Shown here piece by piece: positions 1 through 5,523 of a DNA stretch of 5,681 bases. The position numbers and the translations under genes are program-made. A model generated the notes under the pieces. It saw only the letters and a program-made list of their open reading frames with translations, was not told where the DNA came from and searched no databases. The DNA is from Bacillota bacterium (GTDB lineage: Bacteria; Bacillota; Sulfobacillia; RBS10-35): assembly GCA_029960865.1 (NCBI GenBank), contig JASBVX010000104.1, positions 1 through 5,681 of the forward strand. The letters are read 5' to 3'. The stretch's first letter is position 1; the number at the start of each line of letters is the position of its first letter.

Positions 1-2
1 TT

Positions 3-53
3 CACGCCATATGGGAGGAGATGAGGCGCCTTGACGGCGAGGGAATGGAGTGA
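3..53 (+). CDS. C-terminal tail of a probable ABC transporter ATP-binding protein (5' end outside window)
   Basis: Reading frame 3 is open from the window edge to a TGA at 51-53 and gives HAIWEEMRRLDGEGME. The pattern of a short charged helix with an Ile-Trp-Glu core resembles the last residues of SsuB/TauB-type ATPases. In that transporter family the ATPase gene often sits just before the permease gene and overlaps it, and here the overlap with the permease start at 31 is 23 bases. Only 16 residues are visible and no Walker or signature motif lies in the window, so the call rests mainly on position. It could instead be the end of an unrelated gene. Confidence 0.45.
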   Translation, partial: HAIWEEMRRLDGEGME

Positions 54-825
54 AAGGATTCCCCGGGCCACTCCCCACCTGGAGAGGCTCCAGGATGATC
101 TGGCCCAACGGGAAAAGCGCCGGACCCTGCAAGTGCGGCTCTGGCAATGGGGTCTTTTGCTGGCAGGGTTCCTTTTCTGGGAAGGGGCCTCTCGCCAGGG
201 ATGGCTGGATCCTCTCCTCTTCAGCTCCCCGTCCGCCGTCTTTGGACTCTTGCGAGGGCTGTCCCGGCAAGGCACCCTTTGGACCGACATAGGCGTTACC
301 GTCTATGAAACCGTGGTAGGGTTTGCCCTGGGGGTCCTGGGAGGCGCCCTAGTCGCCTTTCTCCTCTGGCTTTTCCCCTTCCTCTTGCGCATTCTGGACC
401 CTTACCTGGTGGTCCTCAACAGCCTTCCCAAAATCGCCTTGGGTCCCGTCTTCATCGTAGCCTTCGGCGCCGGGTCCCGGGCCATCGTCATCATCGCCGC
501 CTTCGTCTCCATCTTTGTGACCATCAGGTCCTCCTCCGCCTTTGGGATGGATGTGAAATATCCGCCTGGCCGCTCCTTTGGGGCAGGGGGATGATCTTCG
601 CAAGATCATTTCCCTCCAGCTTCCATGCTCCTGGCCACCCTCGATCAACATCGGCTCGCCTGGATCGGGGTCATCGTGGAGTTCCTCGGGGCAGAAGGGC
701 TGGATTCATCGTGTACGTTTCAGGTCTTCAACTTCTCCTACGTCTATGCCGGCATTCTGCTGGTAGCCCTTTTGGCCAGCTCTATGTATGTGGCCTTTCA
801 GGCCCTAGAGAATCGGTATGGCGGC
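31..825 (+). pseudogene. Broken ABC transporter permease, SsuC/TauC type (multiple frameshifts)
   Basis: This is the membrane subunit of a nitrate/sulfonate/taurine/pyrimidine-precursor class ABC importer. The likely start is TTG at 31, with GGAGGAG at 14-20 ten bases upstream. The first 177 codons are clean: a basic N-terminus, a membrane segment near residues 40-55, the FSSPSAVFGLL motif typical of the family, then further hydrophobic segments and NSLPKIALGPVFIVAFG. From about 561 the family pattern jumps between frames: RLA (frame 2), SFGAGG (1), DDLRKI (2), PPASMLLATL (1), INIG (2), LAWIGVIV (1), GFIVYVSG (3), then QVFNFSYVYAGILLVALL (1) to about ENRYGG. Frame 1 itself stops at 592-594. 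The broken stretch includes the EAA-loop region that contacts the ATPase, so a functional product is not expected. Residues between breaks remain well conserved. The substrate cannot be told. Confidence 0.85.
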
Positions 826-892
826 AAGGCAGATACGCTCAGCGGCCGCGAATGGCCCTCACTCTGGGCGGAGCCATCCTTTCATAAAAAGA

Positions 893-1047
893 ATGTACAC
901 CGCCCGTCCGCCCCAGAGGAAATTGATCCTCGTAGTGGGGCTGGTGATCTTCCGCTTGGCGTCCGGATGAGCCATCCAGAAGGTACCGCCCTTCCCCATC
1001 TCCGCCAACTGCGCCAGCTGGCAATGGGCGGGCGCAGCATTGGCTAA
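893..1047 (+). pseudogene. Possible N-terminal remnant of a second ABC permease
   Basis: An ATG at 893 begins MYTARPPQRKLILVVGLVIF, a short basic leader followed by a hydrophobic segment, as at the start of SsuC-type permeases. It hits TGA at 968-970 and continues with AIQKVPPFP. In frame 1 the following bases give LRQLRQLAMGGRSIG, which resembles the stretch after the first membrane segment of this family, where a LPSPSxVxxxL pattern is followed by a short amphipathic helix. Some importers of this family have two permease genes in a row, so the context is plausible. The remnant ends at the insertion-sequence hairpin at 1051. No clear Shine-Dalgarno site precedes the ATG. This is a weak, partly reconstructed call; the stretch may be non-coding debris. 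Confidence 0.3.
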
Positions 1048-1050
1048 GCG

Positions 1051-1082
1051 CAAGCCCCGGCTTTAGCCGTGGGGTAGTTGAC
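1051..1082 (+). mobile_element. IS200/IS605-type terminal hairpin (orphan right-end-like sequence)
   Basis: The stretch folds into an imperfect palindrome: CCCCGGC (1055-1061), loop TTTA (1062-1065), GCCG (1066-1069), an unpaired T at 1070, then GGG (1071-1073). That is a seven-pair stem with one extrahelical T, followed by GTAGTTGAC. Subterminal hairpins with a bulged T are what Y1 transposases of the IS200/IS605 family recognise, and a GGCTTTAGCC core followed by a GGGGTAGTTGAC-like sequence is typical of right ends downstream of tnpB genes. In that family the right end lies on the same strand as tnpB, but here the tnpB stub is on the minus strand. The hairpin is therefore probably left from a different copy or a non-autonomous palindromic element. 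No matching second end is visible in the window. Confidence 0.65.
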
Positions 1083-1207
1083 TGAAGCAAGCTTACACGG
1101 ACATAGTCGCCAATCCACCCGGCGATGTCATCCCGTAGTGCTCGTGAAGAAAAACGGCATCGATCCCAAAAGGACGTGGAGTTGACCTCGCGCCCTGAGC
1201 AACTGGC

Positions 1208-1515
1208 CTACAGCATACGGTCCACGGCGGAGAGGACGGATTCGGCACCGAAATCGCTTCTTTCGCGTCCTCTTCCGAAACGCGGCAGAATCTCCGGCAG
1301 GGCGTCGGGATAACGGCCTTCGCCGTGCAGCCGCTCAAGATCACGCAATGCTCGCTCCCACACCATCAAGCGCCACGCCCATATCCTGCAGCATCTGGCG
1401 ACGCACAGGGAACGCGCGGGCAACCATCCCAGACCGGGCCAGCAAGGCCGCCTTCAGTGCCTTCTCTGCCGCCTGCTGAGCGGGAAGATGCCACGTAGGG
1501 ATGCCGGATCTTATT
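1208..1515 (-). pseudogene. Degraded HEPN-domain gene
   Basis: Four minus-strand frame blocks read in order as one HEPN domain. The first is AQQAAEKALKAALLAR (about 1435-1482) running to GVALDGV. The second is WERALRDLERL through GRYPDALPE (1292-1318). The third is SEEDAKEAISV (about 1247-1277). The fourth is AESVLSAVDRML, ending at the TAG at 1208-1210. The QQAAEKALKA helix and the RYPDALPE motif followed by an acidic helix are hallmarks of the small HEPN proteins often paired with MNT nucleotidyltransferases. The first ~25 residues are missing, because the tnpB stub runs directly into the domain, and the RxxxxH motif of nuclease-type HEPN proteins is not recognisable (AFPVRR stands near its place). 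Frame breaks lie near 1270-1282, 1244-1249 and 1357-1364. No nucleotidyltransferase partner is evident in the window. The left boundary and the exact fusion point are estimates. Confidence 0.7.
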
Positions 1516-1738
1516 CGACCTGGCAGCGTCCCCACTTTGTTGGCCGGTAGGTTAAGTCTGTCCAAATCCGAGACTAACCAGTTGTAGAACCACTTGGCCT
1601 CCAAAAAACTCTTCTAATATGTTCCGCCTTCTTTCTGGAGAGATTTTGGAGTTTGCGCTGAAATACGACAGATCTTTGGGTTTCCCTGCGCTCCTTTGTC
1701 TTCTGTAGAGTGTTTTTGATCCGGTCGGCTTTGTCCAT
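1515..1738 (-). pseudogene. tnpB: 5' stub of an IS200/IS605-family tnpB (RNA-guided nuclease), frameshifted and truncated
   Basis: TnpB is the RUVC-type RNA-guided nuclease carried by IS200/IS605 elements. An ATG at 1738 (minus strand), four bases after the tnpA stop, begins MDKADRIKNTLQKTKERR and continues to LSRKKAEHIRRVF. One base lost in the A-run at 1603-1608 shifts the frame, after which LEAKWFYNWLVSDLDRLNL follows. The EAKWFYN motif is characteristic of the N-terminal domain of one TnpB group. About 70 of the usual ~350-450 codons remain. The RuvC active-site Asp and Glu residues and the zinc-finger region are all absent, so there is no nuclease. The stub runs into HEPN-like sequence at roughly 1500-1530 with no intervening stop in the merged frame. 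Its strand matches tnpA, so both belong to one element. The downstream boundary is approximate. Confidence 0.75.
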
Positions 1739-1741
1739 GGC

Positions 1742-2112
1742 TTACTTCCCTTTCCGGTCTTCGATGTACTCCCGAATGGTCTCCTCCCATATGTGCCCGA
1801 CCGATTCGACATAGTACCACCTCGTCCACAGAGAGGGGAGACGCTTTTCAGGAGGGGAAATTCTGCCTTCAATATCCGAGACGTGTAGCCCTTCAACTGC
1901 TGCAGGATGAAATGGGGACTGTTCGTTTTCTTTCTGGCCTTCTCGAGCAATAACTCTTTTAGTCGTTCGGCCACTTCGCCCACCAGGACCTTGCGGCAGT
2001 ACTTGGGGCACCCGATGAAGTGGAACCTTCCCCTGGGAAAAAGCGGACTCCAGATGTCCGGGAGTCCGGCAAAGGGCAAAAAAGGGGGGCGATCCGGATG
2101 CGTTCGTTTCAC
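1742..2112 (-). pseudogene. tnpA: IS200/IS605-family Y1 transposase TnpA, internally deleted and frameshifted
   Basis: TnpA is the single-strand DNA transposase of the family. The N-terminal part is clear: FHFIGCPKYCRKVLVGEVAE, close to the family pattern HFxxxxKYRRKVL. It then passes from ERLKELLLEKARKK straight to QQLKGYTSRILKAEFPLLK. The roughly 30 residues normally between these parts, which carry the metal-binding HUH motif, are missing (junction near 1905-1935). One base lost in the T-run at 1845-1848 moves the C-terminus to another frame: KRLPSLWTRWYYVESVGH, then REYIEDRKGK and TAA at 1742-1744. The Tyr at 1766-1768 is in the place of the catalytic nucleophile. The Gln usually four residues after it is Arg (CGG, 1754-1756). 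Minor changes from the family pattern include Gly for Trp before CPKY. The start is uncertain: the frame is open to GTG at 2112, but family similarity begins only near 2042. Not functional. Confidence 0.85.
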
Positions 2113-2142
2113 CAGCCCGGATCTCTTAGGGTCCCATCCCAG

Positions 2143-2491
2143 TCATGGATCTTCATCCCGGTGGCTCCCCGGGGTGATCTGGACTGCCTTCACCCCCGAA
2201 CGGTTCCACAAGCGGTGAACGTGCTCCCGTACCTGGCGATTTTCCTCGAGTTCCCTCAATCCGTATGGCACCTTGGACGTCAGAGAGAGACACCCCTTCT
2301 TCCAGGAGGCGTTTCGTGAGGTCCTCCCGGCCTGCGGGAAGGAGGTAAGGCTCCCCCCAGGGGCTGAAATCGAAGACAAAGCTTTCCTCATGGAGCCCCC
2401 GGCCCGCTGATCCATCTTCATCCCCCCTTTCTTTCCTGCGCCAGGAGAGCCGCCGTTCTTGCCCCGTGAGGGGCCATGTGTACAATTCCAT
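2143..2491 (-). pseudogene. Unrecognised small gene (~115 codons) divergent from the PucR regulator, probably frameshifted
   Basis: An ATG at 2491 (minus) is preceded by AGGAG (complement of 2499-2503) with seven bases between, so it looks like a genuine start. It begins MELYTWPLTGQERRLSWRRK, and later runs FVFDFSPWGEPYLLPAG, REDLTKRLLEEGVSLSDV and GAIRIE. Staying in that frame gives a Gly/Pro-rich tail that stops at 2153. Shifting frame at a G-run near 2249-2253 instead gives ELEENRQVREHVHRLW, then NRSGVKAVQITPG and a TGA at 2143-2145, which reads more like protein. I therefore infer a soluble protein of about 115 residues with one frame break. No signal peptide or membrane segment is seen. 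I do not recognise the family. It starts 31 bases from the divergent regulator gene, so the two may have shared control. Confidence 0.5.
2459..2486 (+). promoter_or_regulatory. Candidate sigma-70-type promoter for the PucR gene, with an embedded inverted repeat
   Basis: A TTGCCC at 2459-2464 (4 of 6 consensus matches) and TACAAT at 2481-2486 (5 of 6) are separated by 16 bases, placing a start of transcription near 2493, about 30 bases before the ATG. Between the two boxes lies the inverted repeat GCCCC-GTGA-GGGGC (2461-2474). It overlaps the -35 box and could be a site for autoregulation or a weak hairpin. The whole region lies inside the 5' end of the divergent minus-strand gene. Boxes were picked by eye. 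Confidence 0.4.
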
Positions 2492-2522
2492 TAAAATACT
2501 CCTGACATAAGGATGATGAAGG

Positions 2523-4091
2523 ATGGCCCATCCTCTGCTTTGGGAGTCCCTGGCCCTTCCCCTTTCCTTGAAAGAGCTGGTGGCCATCGCAAAGGAAGCC
2601 GGGGTTGCGGTAGGCGCCGAAGGGGGAGAACTGCAGACCTTCGTCAAAGCGATGGGGCCCTTTAGGGGCGAGCCCATGAGTTTCGAGGAAGGAACCCTCT
2701 ACTGGATCCCTTCCCGAACCCTGGCAGCGTCTCCCCGCATGGACGTATGGATCCGGCAGGCTTCTGCGGCAGGGGTGGCCGGATTCATGGGGGACTTTAA
2801 GGACCTTCCCCATTCTTCCGTACTCCTCGCCCGGCGCCTCTCCATGCCCCTCCTCCACCTGCCGGAGGGAGACCCTTTTCCTTTGGTGGCCTTGTGGGTG
2901 AAGAGGAGCAGGCTCTTGCGCCTTCAGGCCCTGGAGATGGCCCAGGAGATCCAACAAGAGCTTCTTTTCCTTTGGCGGCAGGGAGAAACGATCGAGGGCC
3001 TCTTGGAAAAGACCCGTGCCCTGACAGGTGGCCCCGTGGAACTTTCCCTCCCGGAAGAAAAGGAGGTCCTTTCACATCTTCCCCCGGGAGAAAGGGTTAT
3101 CGAAAGAACCCCCTCGGAGGAGGGGATCCGCTACCTGGCCGTCCTGCGCCCCCAAGGAGACATTCTCTACTTTTTGCGGGCCGGCATGGTGGGTGACACG
3201 GTGATGGAATTGGCCCTCGAATCTACCCTTCCTCTGCTGATGGTTCTCATCGAAGAGCGATTGAGGGACCGCTACCAGGCGCAGCAGCAGCGGATGCAGG
3301 CTCAGGCGGACATGTTCCGCTGGCTCCTGACGGAAAAAAACATCTCCCCAGAGCTGGTGATTATCGCCCGCCAGCGGGGCTGGGACCTTACCCGCAACCA
3401 TGCCGCCGCCATCCTGGACATGGAGGGCCATAGGGCGGAATCCCCCAGGGAAGCCATGGAACTCTATGAAACGCTGGAGACCGCCTTGACGGCAGCCGCT
3501 TCCCGCCAAGGTCTGTGGCTGGCCCTGAGCCCACCCTTAGAGGGGGTCTTCACCATCCTGCTGCGGGGGGTGGAAAAGGAGATCACCCGCGAGGAAGCGG
3601 AGACCTTCTTCCAGGCAAGCCTGGACAGGCTTCGCCTTTCGTTAGGTCAGGGCATCCGGGTCGGCATGGCGGGACGGGTGGCACCTCTGGCCGAGTTTTC
3701 ATCCTTGCGGGAGGAAGCGTGGCAGGCTCTTGCCATCGGATCCGCCTTAAGAGGCGGTGCTCCCGGGTTTATGAGCGCCAGGCACCTGGGCTGGCATCGC
3801 TATCTCTACCGGTGGTATCTTTCCCCCGACGGTCAGGACCTGGCGGGCCGGCTCCTGCAGCCCCTCCAATCCCTCAACCCGGAGCAAAGATCAGTCTATT
3901 GGGAAACTCTGCGGGCCTATCTCCGCCATGGAGGCAACATCCAGGCCATGGCCAAGGATCTCTTTCTCCACCGCAACACGGTCCGCTACCGGATCAAGCA
4001 GCTGGAAAGGCACTTAGAGGTCCGTTTGGAAGATCCCGAGGTCCGCTTCTTCCTGCAGCTGGCCCTTTTGGCCGCGGATACCCTCCGTTGA
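2523..4091 (+). CDS. PucR/CdaR-family transcriptional regulator
   Basis: This is an intact 522-residue DNA-binding regulator of the family that controls purine, allantoin, proline and related nitrogen-compound genes. The ATG at 2523 follows AAGGA (2509-2513) with nine bases between. Residues about 10-125 fit the N-terminal PucR domain: a SLKELV opening, then AGVAVGAEGG, and later QASAAGVAGFMGDF and a LPLLxLP-like segment. Residues about 235-275 form a long amphipathic linker rich in Gln and Arg. Residues about 275-400 fit the CdaR GGDEF-like domain (a degenerate fold, not a cyclase). The C-terminal helix-turn-helix (about 469-518) is clear: HGGNIQAMAKDLFLHRNTVR with YRIKQLE following; RNTVRYRI is the family signature. 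Length is normal. It is followed on the same strand by the NCS1 permease gene and is probably its pathway-specific activator. The ligand cannot be read from sequence. Confidence 0.93.
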   Translation: MAHPLLWESLALPLSLKELVAIAKEAGVAVGAEGGELQTFVKAMGPFRGEPMSFEEGTLYWIPSRTLAASPRMDVWIRQASAAGVAGFMGDFKDLPHSSVLLARRLSMPLLHLPEGDPFPLVALWVKRSRLLRLQALEMAQEIQQELLFLWRQGETIEGLLEKTRALTGGPVELSLPEEKEVLSHLPPGERVIERTPSEEGIRYLAVLRPQGDILYFLRAGMVGDTVMELALESTLPLLMVLIEERLRDRYQAQQQRMQAQADMFRWLLTEKNISPELVIIARQRGWDLTRNHAAAILDMEGHRAESPREAMELYETLETALTAAASRQGLWLALSPPLEGVFTILLRGVEKEITREEAETFFQASLDRLRLSLGQGIRVGMAGRVAPLAEFSSLREEAWQALAIGSALRGGAPGFMSARHLGWHRYLYRWYLSPDGQDLAGRLLQPLQSLNPEQRSVYWETLRAYLRHGGNIQAMAKDLFLHRNTVRYRIKQLERHLEVRLEDPEVRFFLQLALLAADTLR

Positions 4092-4144
4092 TATGGTGCA
4101 GCATGCACTAAGGGATAGGGACAAAACCAGCCGCTGGCACCATA
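4092..4144 (+). repeat. Nested inverted repeats between the regulator and permease genes
   Basis: TATGGTGC (4092-4099) starts directly after the regulator stop and has a perfect eight-base inverted partner GCACCATA at 4137-4144. Two smaller palindromes lie within: GTGCA-GCA-TGCAC (4096-4108), which shares bases with the left arm, and CCAG-CCG-CTGG (4127-4137). No T-run follows, so a rho-independent terminator is unlikely. The right arm abuts the -35 region of the permease promoter, a natural place for an activator site. PucR binding is inferred only from position. Confidence 0.5.
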
Positions 4145-4171
4145 GATGCCCATGACCTGCCCCATTATACT
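4143..4171 (+). promoter_or_regulatory. Candidate activator-dependent promoter of the NCS1 permease operon
   Basis: TATACT at 4166-4171 matches the -10 consensus at 5 of 6 positions. The -35 window at 17-base spacing (4143-4148, TAGATG) matches at only 3 of 6. A strong -10 with a poor -35 that overlaps an inverted-repeat arm is the usual look of an activated promoter. Transcription would begin near 4178, leaving a leader of about 25 bases carrying the Shine-Dalgarno AGAGGTGG (4191-4198). Confidence 0.45.
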
Positions 4172-4203
4172 GGCCGCAAACTTTTTGAAAAGAGGTGGGT
4201 CCG

Positions 4204-5523
4204 ATGGCAGAGGAAGAAGGCCGTTTGGGACGCGATGATTACTCCCTTTCCCGCGTCCCGCAGAAGGAAAGGTATTCCTGGGTCAGCGTCGCCGTCCAGC
4301 GTTTCGGGCAGCTCTCCGCCCTGTCCCAGTTCCTCTTGGGGGCAACCCTGGGGTTTGGTCTCGACTTCTGGACAGCGTTCTGGGCCATCACCCTGGGCTC
4401 GGTGGTCCTGGAAATCGTCTCTATCTTCACCGGCATCATGGGGCAGCGGGAAGGCCTCAGCACCTCCCTTCTCGCCCGTTGGGCAGGGTTTGGGAAGTAC
4501 GGATCGGCTCTCATCGGCCTGGTGATTGCCACCAGCCTCATCGGATGGTTCGGCATTCAAAATGCCGTCATGGCGGAAGGGCTCCACTCCCTCCTGGGCG
4601 GCGTTCCCCTTTGGGTCTGGACGGTCATCTCCGGGGCCGCCGTGACTTTGATCGTCGTTTACGGCTTTCTCTCCATGACCTGGACCGCCTACATCACTGT
4701 CCCTGCCTTCATCCTTTTGGCCGGCTACTCCATCGCGGTGGTCCTGGGCGATCATTCCCTCTCTTCTCTCATCACTTCCCCTCCTCCCGGCACCCCCATG
4801 ACCCTGGCCATCGGCGCCACCGCCGTGGCGGGCGGGTTCATGGTAGGGGCCGTCATCACCCCCGACATGTCCCGCTTCAACCGATCGGTGGGGGATGTGA
4901 TCAAACAAACCATCGTGGGGATCACCTTGGGGGAATACCTCATCGGCCTCATCGGGGTTCTCCTGGCCCACGCCATCGAGACGGAGGACGTGGTGCAGAT
5001 CATCATTTCCACCAGCGGCACGGTAGGTGTCCTGATCCTGGTGACCGCCACCCTCAAGATCAACGACTGGAACCTCTATTCCGGATCGCTGGGGCTCGTC
5101 AATCTGCTGGATTCCACCTTCGGGGTTAGGATCAACCGTGCCTGGATCACCCTCTTGGTGGGAGCCTTGGGAACCGCCCTAGCGGCAGCTGGTATTTTGT
5201 CCAAGTTCGTGGGCTTCCTCACCCTTCTGGGCGTCACCATCCCTCCCATCGCCGGCATCATGGTCACGGATTACTTCATTTTGCGGCGGCACCGCCAGGC
5301 GTTGGAGGAGAGCGCCCGACAGGGCACGATACCAGCAGAGGTGGAGCCCATAAACTGGGTGGCTCTGGTGGCCTGGCTCCTGGCCTCTTACACGGGCTAT
5401 GCCCTGAACTGGGGAATCCCCGTCATCAATGCCCTCCTGGCCGCCGGGATCCTGTACTACCTGGGAATGAAGCTTTTCGGCAAAGCCGCACCGTTGCGTG
5501 GGGGGAGCGAGCAGAGAGCATGA
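4204..5523 (+). CDS. NCS1-family nucleobase permease (cytosine permease CodB-like)
   Basis: This intact 439-residue inner-membrane transporter is related to CodB (about 420 aa) and to other NCS1 symporters that import cytosine, purines, allantoin, hydantoins or thiamine precursors. I place the start at ATG 4204, because AGAGGTGG (4191-4198) is correctly spaced for it, whereas an in-frame GTG at 4195 lies within that site. The N-terminus has DDYSLSRVPQKERYSW, the conserved entry to helix 1. About 12 hydrophobic segments follow. Recognisable family landmarks are LLARWAGFGKYGS (89-101), IGWFGIQ (113-119), the TPDMSRF loop (219-225, cf. TADFVRF in CodB), KINDWNLYSGSLG (285-297, cf. TNDNALYASGLG) and IPPIAGIMVTDYF (346-358, cf. 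IPPVGGVIIADYL). The substrate is undetermined, as the binding residues are only loosely conserved in the family. It is preceded by a PucR regulator and overlaps a DUF917 gene, which suggests a pyrimidine- or hydantoin-like substrate. Confidence 0.92.
   Translation: MAEEEGRLGRDDYSLSRVPQKERYSWVSVAVQRFGQLSALSQFLLGATLGFGLDFWTAFWAITLGSVVLEIVSIFTGIMGQREGLSTSLLARWAGFGKYGSALIGLVIATSLIGWFGIQNAVMAEGLHSLLGGVPLWVWTVISGAAVTLIVVYGFLSMTWTAYITVPAFILLAGYSIAVVLGDHSLSSLITSPPPGTPMTLAIGATAVAGGFMVGAVITPDMSRFNRSVGDVIKQTIVGITLGEYLIGLIGVLLAHAIETEDVVQIIISTSGTVGVLILVTATLKINDWNLYSGSLGLVNLLDSTFGVRINRAWITLLVGALGTALAAAGILSKFVGFLTLLGVTIPPIAGIMVTDYFILRRHRQALEESARQGTIPAEVEPINWVALVAWLLASYTGYALNWGIPVINALLAAGILYYLGMKLFGKAAPLRGGSEQRA

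Noticed and set aside
561..725. Programmed ribosomal frameshifting in the permease gene
   Set aside because: Eight switches in 160 bases, in both directions and without slippery-site/structure pairs, cannot be a recoding mechanism.
1083..1207. A nucleotidyltransferase (MNT) antitoxin partner beside the HEPN remnant
   Set aside because: None of the minus-strand frames shows the GSxARG...SDxD nucleotidyltransferase motif, and nothing else recognisable lies in this 125-base stretch.
3515..4111. A 198-codon plus-strand frame inside the regulator gene
   Set aside because: It overlaps the conserved C-terminal half of the PucR protein and is rich in Gly, Pro and Arg, as expected from a shifted frame.
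4092..4144. A rho-independent terminator after the regulator gene
   Set aside because: The repeat arms are not GC-rich, the loop is 37 bases, and no T-run follows the right arm.
4165..4971. A 268-codon open frame on the minus strand opposite the NCS1 permease
   Set aside because: It is antisense to a clearly recognisable full-length transporter and has the Gly/Asp/His-rich composition of a shadow frame in GC-rich coding DNA.
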